Positions 54,672-63,041 of a DNA stretch of 64,000 bases are shown one piece after another. The position numbers and the translations under genes are program-made. Under the pieces are notes generated by a model, which was not told the DNA's origin, did not search any database, and was given only the letters and a program-made list of their open reading frames with translations. Origin of the DNA: Erwinia sp. SLM-02 (lineage in GTDB: Bacteria; Pseudomonadota; Gammaproteobacteria; Enterobacterales; Enterobacteriaceae); assembly GCF_037450285.1 (NCBI RefSeq), contig NZ_JAQISN010000001.1:1426001-1490000 (forward strand), in the 5' to 3' direction. Each line of letters begins with the position of its first letter. The stretch's first letter is position 1.

Positions 54672-55073
54672 AACAAACCTTTATTTTATTAGCCCCGCTT
54701 CGTCGGTGGCGATTAAGACGCCGGCGCGCGTTGCTTAGTTATAACTACTAATTACCGTGGATTGCTCAGGACATCGCACTGAGCTGCCATCAATTTAACA
54801 CCAAAAAAAAGTTTCAAACTTATTAAATAATTGTAAATTGCTCCGTTTTGGTGCAGGTTTTTGGCCTCAAACTGCATAGTTACCCTCGGCGTGCGGCCAG
54901 AGTTGCTTAACGGACGGTTTCCAGCTGATAGTTATGCAGGTAAACTGCATAGTGTTCTTTTTATTATATTTTTCAGAAATTTGAATGCGATCATACTTTG
55001 CCGTCAGCGCCCGATTTTCAGGCCGGCCGGCATTGAATGAGCCACCGCTCCGACGGATTCAGGAGAAGAAACT
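54672..55073. promoter_or_regulatory. Divergent dehydrogenase / dsdA region with a TATGCAG-N5-CTGCATA repeat
   Basis: No gene. Perfect inverted repeat TATGCAG-GTAAA-CTGCATA at 54933-54951. AAACTGCATAGT recurs as a direct copy at 54869-54880, with TGCAG 18 bp before it. The rest is AT-rich (54780-54840, 54955-54990), fitting two opposed promoters. No regulator gene is adjacent. Confidence 0.5.
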
Positions 55074-56414
55074 ATGTTAACGAACGTTGAAGGCCTGAAG
55101 CAGAATTTTCCACTGCTAAATGATTTATGCGCACTACAACCAGTCACCTGGTTTAATCCCGGCTATACCCGTCTGCAGGAAGGCTATCCGTATGTAGGAC
55201 TAAGCGCCGAACAGGTGGTCGATGCGGCCGCGCGGCTGCAGCGCTTTGCGTCCTGGCTGGCGATCGCCTTCCCGGAAACGCAGGCGAGCGGCGGTATTAT
55301 TGAATCGCCGATTTGTCCGCTGCCCGCGCTGCAAACGGCGCTGGATGCCCGCTACGGCCAGCGGCTCGCAGGCCAGCTGTGGCTGAAAAAGGACAGCCAC
55401 CTGCCGGTGTCCGGCTCCATCAAAGCGCGCGGCGGAATTTATGAAGTGCTGGCCCATGCGGAGAAACTGGCCACAGAGGCCGGATTGCTGACGCCCGCGG
55501 ATGACTACGCCTGCCTGGCGCAGCCGGCGTTTCGCCAGTTCTTCAGCCAGCACCGCATCGCCGTGGGGTCCACCGGCAACCTCGGCCTGTCGATTGGCAT
55601 TATCAGCGCCAGCCTGGGCTTTGAGGTGACCGTGCACATGTCCGCCGACGCGCGCGCGTGGAAAAAGCAGAAGCTGCGCAGCCACGGCGTGACCGTGGTG
55701 GAGTACGACCAGGATTACGGCGTGGCGGTGGCGGAAGGGCGGAAACAGGCCGAGGCGGACGAACGCTGTTTCTTTATCGACGATGAAAACTCGCACAACC
55801 TGTTCCTCGGCTACGCGGTGGCGGGAGAGCGGCTTAAATCGCAGCTGGCCGCGCAGCAGATCCGCGTGGATGCCGGGCATCCGCTGTTCGTCTATCTGCC
55901 GTGCGGCGTGGGCGGTGGCCCCGGCGGCGTGGCGTTTGGCCTCAAGCTGGCCTTTGGCGATAACGTTCACTGCATCTTTGCCGAACCCACGCATTCACCG
56001 TGCATGCTGCTGGGCGTGCATACCGGCCTGCACGATGCGATTTCGGTGCAGGATCTGGGCATTGATAACGTGACGGCCGCAGACGGGCTGGCCGTGGGAC
56101 GCGCCTCGGGTTTTGTTGGCCGGGCGATGGAACGGTTGCTGAGTGCCTTTTATACTCTCAGTGATGACGAGATGTACGCGCTGCTGGGCCTGACGGCGCG
56201 TCATCAGCAGCTGGCGCTGGAGCCGTCGGCGCTGGCCGGCATGGCTGGCCCGTGGCGGATAACCGCGCAGCCTGAACAGCTGGCGAAGCAGGGGATCCCG
56301 ACCCCGGCGCTGGCGGGCGCAACGCATCTGGTGTGGGCCACCGGCGGCGGCATGGTGCCGCAGGATGAGATGGCAACGTACCTCGCGGCGGCGGACGCTG
56401 CGCTTAAAGAATAG
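55074..56414 (+). CDS. dsdA: D-serine dehydratase
   Basis: 446 residues. PLP fold type II: the Schiff-base lysine is K117 (SGSIKARGG), with the phosphate-binding loop CGVGGGPGG near 279-287 and GSTGNLGLSIG near 163-173. Converts D-serine to pyruvate and ammonia. Start has AGGAGAAGAA. E. coli dsdA lies beside dsdX and dsdC; neither is present here. Confidence 0.95.
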   Translation: MLTNVEGLKQNFPLLNDLCALQPVTWFNPGYTRLQEGYPYVGLSAEQVVDAAARLQRFASWLAIAFPETQASGGIIESPICPLPALQTALDARYGQRLAGQLWLKKDSHLPVSGSIKARGGIYEVLAHAEKLATEAGLLTPADDYACLAQPAFRQFFSQHRIAVGSTGNLGLSIGIISASLGFEVTVHMSADARAWKKQKLRSHGVTVVEYDQDYGVAVAEGRKQAEADERCFFIDDENSHNLFLGYAVAGERLKSQLAAQQIRVDAGHPLFVYLPCGVGGGPGGVAFGLKLAFGDNVHCIFAEPTHSPCMLLGVHTGLHDAISVQDLGIDNVTAADGLAVGRASGFVGRAMERLLSAFYTLSDDEMYALLGLTARHQQLALEPSALAGMAGPWRITAQPEQLAKQGIPTPALAGATHLVWATGGGMVPQDEMATYLAAADAALKE

Positions 56415-56527
56415 ACAGTCATCGCGCTGAGAGTAGCCTGTCGGGCGATAAGCACGCATCCGTGCTTTGACTGGAAGGGCATAAGCGGTATTCTAGCGCC
56501 GAAAAAGTTTCCTAAATTGAGGTCGAC

Positions 56528-57727
56528 ATGATTATTAAACCACGCATTCGTGGCTTTATCTGTGTTACTGCCCATCCGGCGGGTTGTAAAGCTAACGTAG
56601 AAAAACAGATTGAGTACGTTACTGCTCAGGGCGAAATCGCTTCCGGCCCGAAAAAAGTTCTGGTCATCGGTGCCTCAACCGGTTACGGCCTCGCGGCGCG
56701 TATCTCTGCGGCTTTCGGCTGCGGTGCAGACACGCTGGGCGTGTTCTTTGAACGCCCGGGCGAAGAGAGCAAGCCCGCCACTGCCGGCTGGTATAACTCA
56801 GCGGCTTTTGAAGAGCTGGCAACCGCGAAAGGTTTGTATGCGAAAAGCATCAACGGCGACGCCTACTCCGACGCGGTTAAACAGAAAACCATTGAGCTGA
56901 TCAAGCAGGATCTCGGCCAGGTTGATCTGGTGGTGTACAGCCTGGCTGCGCCGCGCCGCACCCATCCAAAAACCGGTGAAGTGTTCAACTCAACCCTGAA
57001 GCCGATCGGTAAACCGCTGGTGACCCGCGGTCTGAATACCGACAAAGAAACCATCCACGACGTGGCGCTGGAACCGGCTTCACAGGAAGAGATCGACGGC
57101 ACCGTGGCGGTTATGGGTGGCGAAGACTGGCAGATGTGGATCGACGCCCTGCTGGAAGCCGGCGTGCTGGCTGACGGTGCGAAAACCACCGCCTTTACCT
57201 ACCTGGGCGAGAAAATCACCCACGATATCTACTGGAACGGCTCTATCGGCGAAGCGAAGAAGGATCTGGACAAACGCGTTCTGACCATTCGCGACACCCT
57301 GGCCGCTCACGGCAACGGCGACGCGCGCGTTTCCGTGCTGAAAGCCGTAGTAACCCAGGCCAGCTCCGCCATTCCGGTGATGCCGCTGTATCTGTCACTG
57401 CTGTTTAAAGTGATGAAAGAGAAAGGCACCCACGAAGGCTGCATCGAGCAGGTTTACGGCCTGTTCAAAGACAGCCTGTACAACGCGTCGCCAATCCTGG
57501 ATGAAACCGGCCGTCTGCGCGCTGACTACAAAGAGCTGCAGCCGGAAGTGCAGGAAGAAGTCGCCCGCCTGTGGTCCGTGGTCACCGACGAAAACCTGAA
57601 CGAACTGACCGATTTCGCGGGCTATAAAGCCGAGTTTATGCACCTGTTCGGCTTCGGCCTGGAAGGCGTGGACTACGCGGCTGACGTGAATCCGGATGTG
57701 AAAATCAAAAACCTGGTGCAGATGTAA
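56528..57727 (+). CDS. fabV: Trans-2-enoyl-ACP/CoA reductase FabV
   Basis: 399 residues. Opens IIKPRIRGFICVTAHPAGC, then nucleotide loop VIGASTGYG near 45-53. Catalytic Y235 and K244 (YWNGSIGEAK, the Tyr-x8-Lys pattern of FabV). Reduces enoyl-ACP with NADH in fatty-acid elongation. The FabV type is naturally insensitive to triclosan (family knowledge), so its presence may matter for biocide tolerance. Start has TTGAGGTCGAC. Confidence 0.96.
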   Translation: MIIKPRIRGFICVTAHPAGCKANVEKQIEYVTAQGEIASGPKKVLVIGASTGYGLAARISAAFGCGADTLGVFFERPGEESKPATAGWYNSAAFEELATAKGLYAKSINGDAYSDAVKQKTIELIKQDLGQVDLVVYSLAAPRRTHPKTGEVFNSTLKPIGKPLVTRGLNTDKETIHDVALEPASQEEIDGTVAVMGGEDWQMWIDALLEAGVLADGAKTTAFTYLGEKITHDIYWNGSIGEAKKDLDKRVLTIRDTLAAHGNGDARVSVLKAVVTQASSAIPVMPLYLSLLFKVMKEKGTHEGCIEQVYGLFKDSLYNASPILDETGRLRADYKELQPEVQEEVARLWSVVTDENLNELTDFAGYKAEFMHLFGFGLEGVDYAADVNPDVKIKNLVQM

Positions 57728-57793
57728 TTTCTGCCGGGTTCCCTGAACTGAAAGGCTGACCGTTTGCGGTGGGCCGCGCAGTTCAGATATGAC

Positions 57794-57827
57794 AAACCGC
57801 TATCGGCTAACGATGGCGGTTTTTTTT
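57794..57827 (+). terminator. Rho-independent terminator of fabV
   Basis: AAACCGCTATCG-GCTAA-CGATGGCGGTTT followed by a T-run, 67 bp after the stop. The following 57828-58044 carries a TGCTATTAT -10-like box near 57930 and no gene. Confidence 0.88.
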
Positions 57828-58044
57828 ATCGCCGGGACAGTCATTAATTAGCGAATGTAGTTATTAACCTGATTTAAAGAAAAGTGAACGGCTTTAAGGT
57901 TGAGTAAGTAGATAATTTGCGACATTTTTTGCTATTATCTCAGCGCTTCCTTCAACCTGTTACGGGTCTTGAACTGCGTGCAATGAACGGCGTTGCACGG
58001 TTACCTTTTCTCCTGCGCTAGCAGGAACGCAATCTGGTGATGAT

Positions 58045-58422
58045 ATGAATAAATTAGTTCCGGCGCTGATGATGGCTTTTTTAGTCACGGGTTGTGCTGT
58101 TCATCCGCAACCACGCGTTTCGCCTCCGCCGCCGCCGCCACAGCCGGTTGTGGAAAATCCGACCTTGAGTGCCTTTGATGCGCGGGTTGGCCAGTGTCGT
58201 GACGAGCTGGATGCTCTGCAGTCCTATAATGTGACGGTCTATCAGCAGTACCGCCAGCGCTTCGACCGTATTAACGGCCAGCTGAACAAATATATGGAAA
58301 TTCGCGGCAAAATCGGCAGCGACATTGACGATATTGCCCTGCCGAAATACCAGTTCAATCTGCGCAATCTCTGCTTCGATATTCGTAGCGAACTGACTCG
58401 CCAGATCGTTAAAGAAGTCTGA
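58045..58422 (+). CDS. Small lipoprotein with a proline-rich linker
   Basis: 125 residues. Signal peptide ending in lipobox VTGC, C17. Then a proline stretch (PPPPPPQPVV at about 27-36) and a helical domain with several Tyr, Arg and two Cys (QCRDELDALQSYN; LRNLCFDIRSEL). Asp is not at +2, so outer-membrane sorting is expected. I do not recognise the family. ATG 58045 has only a weak ribosome site. Confidence 0.8.
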   Translation: MNKLVPALMMAFLVTGCAVHPQPRVSPPPPPPQPVVENPTLSAFDARVGQCRDELDALQSYNVTVYQQYRQRFDRINGQLNKYMEIRGKIGSDIDDIALPKYQFNLRNLCFDIRSELTRQIVKEV

Positions 58423-58456
58423 CAGTCCGCGCGGCAGCATCACGTTGCCGCGCTGA

Positions 58457-59476
58457 TTACCGGCAGTTCTCCCGCGTATACAGCACAAACTCTATCTTGC
58501 CGTCGGCGTATTCATCCGGCGCTATCTGCTGCTCCAGATATTTCAGCATCAGCGTCATTGAGCGCTGCGCCATTTCCCGCGTGTTTTGATCGAGCGTCAG
58601 CGCCAGCGCATCCTGTTCCAGCAGCGTGCGGGTGGTGGGATACAGCTCGTGGGTGATAAAGACCGCTTTGTTCAGCAGCCGGTAGCGCGCCAGCGCCTCG
58701 CCCGTTTCACGATTTCCCAGCCCGGTGTTGTAGACGCCCTGAATGGTTTTGCTCTCATACAGCTGCCGCTCCAGCAGGCGGCTGACCTGCTGGCGATCGT
58801 CCAGCGCCGCCAGCACCTTATGCACCCGCAGGTGCGGGAACTGGCTGGCCAGCACCGCGCTGAAGCCCTCAACCCGCTGGCGGTGCGCCAGGTAATCCAT
58901 GCGGCCGCTGATAATAATCACTTCACTGGGGCCACCGATCATTTTCCCCATCAGCAGCCCGGCGGTACGTCCGGCCTGCAGCTGGTTAATGCCGACGTGG
59001 CACAGCCGTTTTGCGCCGGGAAGATCGGTCGCCAGGGTGATCACCGGCACCTGGCGATGCGCGCACTGCTCCAGCGCTGCGTAAATCGCCGGATGCTCAT
59101 GGGCAAAAACAATAATGCCGTCGCGCTGTTCGCTGGCCTTAACGATCTGCGCCGCCAGCCGCTGCGGATTATCTTCGGCAATCAGCGTGCGGTGCAGCGT
59201 CACCTGACCGTACCCAAGCTGACCGGCAAGATCGCTGAAGTCCTGGCTCAGCTGGCTGAAGAAAAACGCCTCGCTGCTGCTGAGCAACAGTTCAATTTGC
59301 CACGGCTGATGATGGGCGTCCGGCAGGATGCGCCTCAGACCCGCCTCTCTCGCTGCCTGCAGAACGCGGCGGGTGGTCGCCGGAGAGACGCCACCGCGCT
59401 CGTTCAGTACCCGGTCGACGGTGGCAACACCCACGCCAACCTGCTTTGCCAGCTCCTCCAGCGTGATCTTCTTCAC
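58457..59476 (-). CDS. LacI-family repressor of an inositol-type dehydrogenase regulon
   Basis: 339 residues from GTG 59476 (GGAG, six bases upstream). Helix-turn-helix at about 3-25 (TLEELAKQVGVGVATVDRV), then a periplasmic-binding-like effector domain. Divergent from an iolG-like gene. TGATGG-N4-CCATCA in the shared gap recurs in front of the oxidoreductase gene at 60758, so this protein probably represses both and itself. Confidence 0.88.
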   Translation of the reverse strand: MKKITLEELAKQVGVGVATVDRVLNERGGVSPATTRRVLQAAREAGLRRILPDAHHQPWQIELLLSSSEAFFFSQLSQDFSDLAGQLGYGQVTLHRTLIAEDNPQRLAAQIVKASEQRDGIIVFAHEHPAIYAALEQCAHRQVPVITLATDLPGAKRLCHVGINQLQAGRTAGLLMGKMIGGPSEVIIISGRMDYLAHRQRVEGFSAVLASQFPHLRVHKVLAALDDRQQVSRLLERQLYESKTIQGVYNTGLGNRETGEALARYRLLNKAVFITHELYPTTRTLLEQDALALTLDQNTREMAQRSMTLMLKYLEQQIAPDEYADGKIEFVLYTRENCR

Positions 59477-59489
59477 TCTTTACTCCACA

Positions 59490-59505
59490 TGATGGATTTC
59501 CATCA
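59490..59505. promoter_or_regulatory. Candidate LacI-family operator in the divergent gap
   Basis: TGATGG-ATTT-CCATCA, 14 bp from the repressor start and 81 bp from the iolG-like start. Identical arms and spacing recur at 61896-61911. Confidence 0.65.
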
Positions 59506-59586
59506 AAAAGTCGATTCAGCCAGTATATTCACTGGCGCTATCCTGGCAATCGAACACTGATGTTTAACCAATAAAGGCGTCGCGAA

Positions 59587-60591
59587 ATGGTACAAAAACG
59601 TAAGTTTGCCCTGCTGGGCACGGGATTTATCGGCCAGGTACATGCTAAAAACCTGGCGGCACACCCGGATATTGAGCTGGTGATGGTGGCCGACCAGGAT
59701 CGCAGCCGCGCCGATGAGATTGCCCGCCGCTACGGTGCCCGCGTGGGGACGGTGACCGAGGCGATAAACAGTGACGCCATCGACACCATCCTGATTGCCA
59801 CCTCCACCCCGTCACACGCCGAGTTCCTGGCCGCCTCGGCGGCGGCAGGCAAGGCGGTGTACTGCGAAAAACCTATCGACCTGTCGCTGGAAAAAGCGCG
59901 CCGGGTGGTTGACGAGGTGGCCCGCCATCCGGTGCCGGTGACGGTCGGCTTCAACCGCCGCTTCGACCCCAGCCACAATCAGCTCAAGCAGCACCTGCAG
60001 CAGGGGCTGATCGGTCAGGCTGAACTGATCCAGATGGTCTGCCGCGCGTCCGAACTGCCGCCGCTCAGCTATCTGCAAACCTCCGGCGGCCAGATGCGCG
60101 ACCAGGCGATTCACTTCTTCGACCTGCTGCGCTGGCTGACGGAAGATGAAGTGGACACCATCGGTGCGATGGGATCGGCGCTGGCGATGCCGGAAATCGC
60201 CAGCTTTGGCGACGTCGACACCTCGGTGCTGATGATGAAAATGCGCAGCGGGGCGCTGGCGCAGCTGGATAATACCCGTCGTACCGGCTACGGCTACGAT
60301 GAGCGCATTACCGTGCTGGGGTCAAAAGGGATGTCCGATTCCGCCGCACAAAGCCCGCAGGGGGCCACGCTTTATAGCACCGGTGGCATCAGCCGCCCGC
60401 CGCTGTATGCCGACTGGTTCAACCGCGTAAAGGAAACCTACTACCTGCATCTGGATGCGTTTGTCCGCTCGCTGAACGGCGAAGCGGTATCCGTGCCGGG
60501 CCTGCACGACGGGCTACAGGCGCAGGCGATTGCCGAAGCGGCGGTGAAATCGCTGGAAACCGGCACCTTCTGCCGGGTTGAGCTGCTGTAA
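59587..60591 (+). CDS. Inositol 2-dehydrogenase-like oxidoreductase
   Basis: 334 residues, Gfo/Idh/MocA family. Rossmann start FALLGTGFIGQVHA at 7-20, then VYCEKPIDLS near 97-106 with the catalytic lysine. MRDQAIHFFDLLRW near 171-184 holds the conserved Asp/His. These fit IolG-type inositol dehydrogenases; other cyclitol or sugar substrates remain possible. Start lacks a strong site (AAAGGCGTCGCGAA). No other iol gene is nearby. Confidence 0.85.
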   Translation: MVQKRKFALLGTGFIGQVHAKNLAAHPDIELVMVADQDRSRADEIARRYGARVGTVTEAINSDAIDTILIATSTPSHAEFLAASAAAGKAVYCEKPIDLSLEKARRVVDEVARHPVPVTVGFNRRFDPSHNQLKQHLQQGLIGQAELIQMVCRASELPPLSYLQTSGGQMRDQAIHFFDLLRWLTEDEVDTIGAMGSALAMPEIASFGDVDTSVLMMKMRSGALAQLDNTRRTGYGYDERITVLGSKGMSDSAAQSPQGATLYSTGGISRPPLYADWFNRVKETYYLHLDAFVRSLNGEAVSVPGLHDGLQAQAIAEAAVKSLETGTFCRVELL

Positions 60592-60701
60592 AATATCACC
60601 GCAGCCGATCGCCGCTGGCGGTCGGTATCATGCTCAGCGTTTAGCGGAATTATCGTCGCTACTAACAATATCCGTGCGCTGGATCTGCCATGACCGGAAT
60701 T

Positions 60702-60732
60702 AAAAAAGCCGCCAGAAAAACAGGCGGCTTTT
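60702..60732. terminator. Bidirectional terminator between the two oxidoreductase genes
   Basis: AAAAAAGCCGCC...GGCGGCTTTT with a 9-base loop, between convergent stops, so it can serve both. Confidence 0.85.
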
Positions 60733-60757
60733 ACTCGTTCTCTTTCAGACGCTGAAA

Positions 60758-61792
60758 CTACTTCTCTTCGTTAAACACCTGACCAATCTGACGACGCACT
60801 TCATCCATCGCCGCCAGCGTATCAATCGAGGCGGAAAGCGGGCGAACCGGCGATTCGGTTTTCCCCTGTCCCACGCACCAGGCGAAGTGAACCGCTTCGT
60901 GGAACAGCTGATCGTAGCGGTTACGGGGTTCATCAAAGTGCAGTACCTTGCCGCCCTGGCTGGAGGTGAGGGTAAACGGCCCCGGCGCGTAGAACGATGC
61001 GCCGCCGATCTCCAGCGTGGCATCGCGACCGGCAATCACCGCCGCGCACGGCGTGTTGCTGAACAGGGTGGTGTTCAGCACCGAGTGCATGCCGTTGCTG
61101 TGGGTCAGCAGCATCGAAGCCTGACCGTTGACGCCGCCCGGAACCTGCTGCCCGCTGGCATGAATGGAAACCGGTGCACCGGCTACCTTCACGCTGAAGC
61201 CGATCAGATAGCTGCCGAGATCCATCATCGGCCCGCCCGCCAGGTCGGCGTTGAAAATACGGTGATCGGGGGTAAAAAACTCACCGTGGTCGGCCAGCAG
61301 GGTGTGCAGATCGCCCAGCGCGCCATCCTCCAGCAGCTGGGAAATAACGTCGTACTTCGGCAGGAAGTCGCACCACATCGCCTCCATACACAGCAGGCCT
61401 TTGGCTTTTGCCAGTTCGGCCAGCCCGCGCGCCTGCTGTGCGTTCAGCGCCAGCGGTTTTTCGATCAGAACGTGCTTGCCGGCGTTCAGCGCCTGCAGGC
61501 CGTCGGGATAGTGATGGTTGTGCGGGGTGGCGATGTACACCGCATCAATGTCCGGTGAGGCCAGCAGTTCGGCGGCGCTGCCAAAGGCCTGCGGAATGCC
61601 CATTTTGCTGGCGAAGGCGCTGGCACGATCCTGCGAGCGTGAGGCAATCGCCACCAGCCGCTGCGAGGTGAACTCTTTCAGCGCGTGGGCAAAGCGTTCG
61701 GCAATCCAGCCCGGGCCGATAATTCCCCAGCGCAGGGAAGGAACGGCGTGCGGGTCAAGCGTGCGGGCCTTGGGTAGTGAGGACGGAAACAT
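60758..61792 (-). CDS. Gfo/Idh/MocA-family oxidoreductase
   Basis: 344 residues. Rossmann motif GIIGPGWIAERFAHAL near 23-38, LIEKPLALN near 113-121 with the catalytic lysine, and a C-terminal beta-sheet domain. Closest in feel to glucose-fructose-oxidoreductase/dimeric dihydrodiol-dehydrogenase types. Start has AGGAGCTGCC. Its promoter region carries the same TGATGG-N4-CCATCA site as the LacI/iolG gap, which ties its expression to that regulator. Confidence 0.85.
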   Translation of the reverse strand: MFPSSLPKARTLDPHAVPSLRWGIIGPGWIAERFAHALKEFTSQRLVAIASRSQDRASAFASKMGIPQAFGSAAELLASPDIDAVYIATPHNHHYPDGLQALNAGKHVLIEKPLALNAQQARGLAELAKAKGLLCMEAMWCDFLPKYDVISQLLEDGALGDLHTLLADHGEFFTPDHRIFNADLAGGPMMDLGSYLIGFSVKVAGAPVSIHASGQQVPGGVNGQASMLLTHSNGMHSVLNTTLFSNTPCAAVIAGRDATLEIGGASFYAPGPFTLTSSQGGKVLHFDEPRNRYDQLFHEAVHFAWCVGQGKTESPVRPLSASIDTLAAMDEVRRQIGQVFNEEK

Positions 61793-61895
61793 GGCAGCTC
61801 CTGATTATTATGTGTAGGGCATCAAGCGGATGGGTTCGCCACCGACGGCGATATTTCACTATAAACAGCGGATTTCGGTGGTGAAACCGCTTTTA

Positions 61896-61911
61896 TGATG
61901 GAAAACCATCA
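61896..61911. promoter_or_regulatory. Second copy of the LacI-family operator
   Basis: TGATGG-AAAA-CCATCA, 104 bp upstream of the 60758-61792 start and identical in arms and spacing to 59490-59505. Confidence 0.6.
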
Positions 61912-61999
61912 ATCTGCTCACTGCGCCAGCAAACACTAATCTTCGAACAAAAACAGCGCATTGCGCGCTGTTTTGACGGGTGAAATCGCTGGGGAGGAT

Positions 62000-62914
62000 T
62001 CAAATCAGGTTAAAGCGGGCGTCCGGCTTCAGCGACGGCGGCAGTGCGTCATTGTTCATATCGCACAGGGTACGCTCGATGGTGTTGCAGATGGCGTTCA
62101 GCGGCAGGTCGTTAGCGTCCACGCCGAACGGATCTTCCAGCTCTTCCGCCAGCGACTCCAGCGACAGGAAGGTGTAGGAGATAAACATCGATACCACCGG
62201 GGTCATATAGTGCAGGTCGGTCACCAGCGCAAACGGCAGCAGGGTGCAGAACAGATAAACGGTGCGCTGCAGGATCAGGCTGTAGGCAAACGGGATCGGG
62301 GTGTTGCTGATGCGCTCGCAGCCGCCCAGCACCTGCGACAGGGTGTTCAGATTATGGTCGATGCCGTTATACAGCAGGTCGGAGATCGCGCCGCGATCGC
62401 GCTGCTGCGCCAGCCACTCCCCCAGGCAGAGCAGCAACCGGTTGGCGCGAAACGGACTGGCAAGCACCTCCGCCTGCAGACTGGCAGGCAGCAGGCGGCG
62501 GATATCCTCGCTGCTGTCGGTGCCACGCAGCTGATGCTTCAATGCCCAGCTGAAGGCCAGCAGCAGGGCGGTGAATTCGGCCACCGCCGCCGGATCGCGG
62601 CGCAGTGCGCCTTTGGCCTGCCGCAGCAGCGAACGGGTGGTAATCAGCAGTGAACCCCACAGCGTGCGGGCCTCAACGAAACGCGCATAGCTGGCGCTGT
62701 TGCGGAAGCCAAGGAAGATAGCAATCGCCACGCCCAGCAGGCTGAACGGCGCGGTGGTGAGGTGCACGCCCAGCGTTTCGTACCACTGCAGGCTGAACAC
62801 CGCGATAATCGACATCAGCAGATTCAGGCCAAGGCGAAACATTATTTTGGACAGCACCGCGCCGCGCCAGGAAAACAGACGGCGGAACCAGTGCTGATGA
62901 GGACGAACGATCAT
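62000..62914 (-). CDS. yneE: Bestrophin-family channel YneE
   Basis: 304 residues, the E. coli YneE length. Four membrane helices; family blocks FLGFRNSASYARFVEARTLW near 68-87, IPFAYSLILQRTVYLFC near 205-221, and EDPFGVDANDLPL near 262-274. Bacterial bestrophins form pentameric channels in the inner membrane (Klebsiella homologue is cation-selective). Function in the cell unknown. Confidence 0.92.
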   Translation of the reverse strand: MIVRPHQHWFRRLFSWRGAVLSKIMFRLGLNLLMSIIAVFSLQWYETLGVHLTTAPFSLLGVAIAIFLGFRNSASYARFVEARTLWGSLLITTRSLLRQAKGALRRDPAAVAEFTALLLAFSWALKHQLRGTDSSEDIRRLLPASLQAEVLASPFRANRLLLCLGEWLAQQRDRGAISDLLYNGIDHNLNTLSQVLGGCERISNTPIPFAYSLILQRTVYLFCTLLPFALVTDLHYMTPVVSMFISYTFLSLESLAEELEDPFGVDANDLPLNAICNTIERTLCDMNNDALPPSLKPDARFNLI

Positions 62915-63041
62915 GGCAATATTTCCAGTGAGTTAGACACAAAGCGGCAATGCAAAGCCAATATTGATATTTAAATCTGCGGCGATTTTATGGAAATCTG
63001 AAGGCATAACTTATTACCACGGAATACCACGGAGTTAGCCT

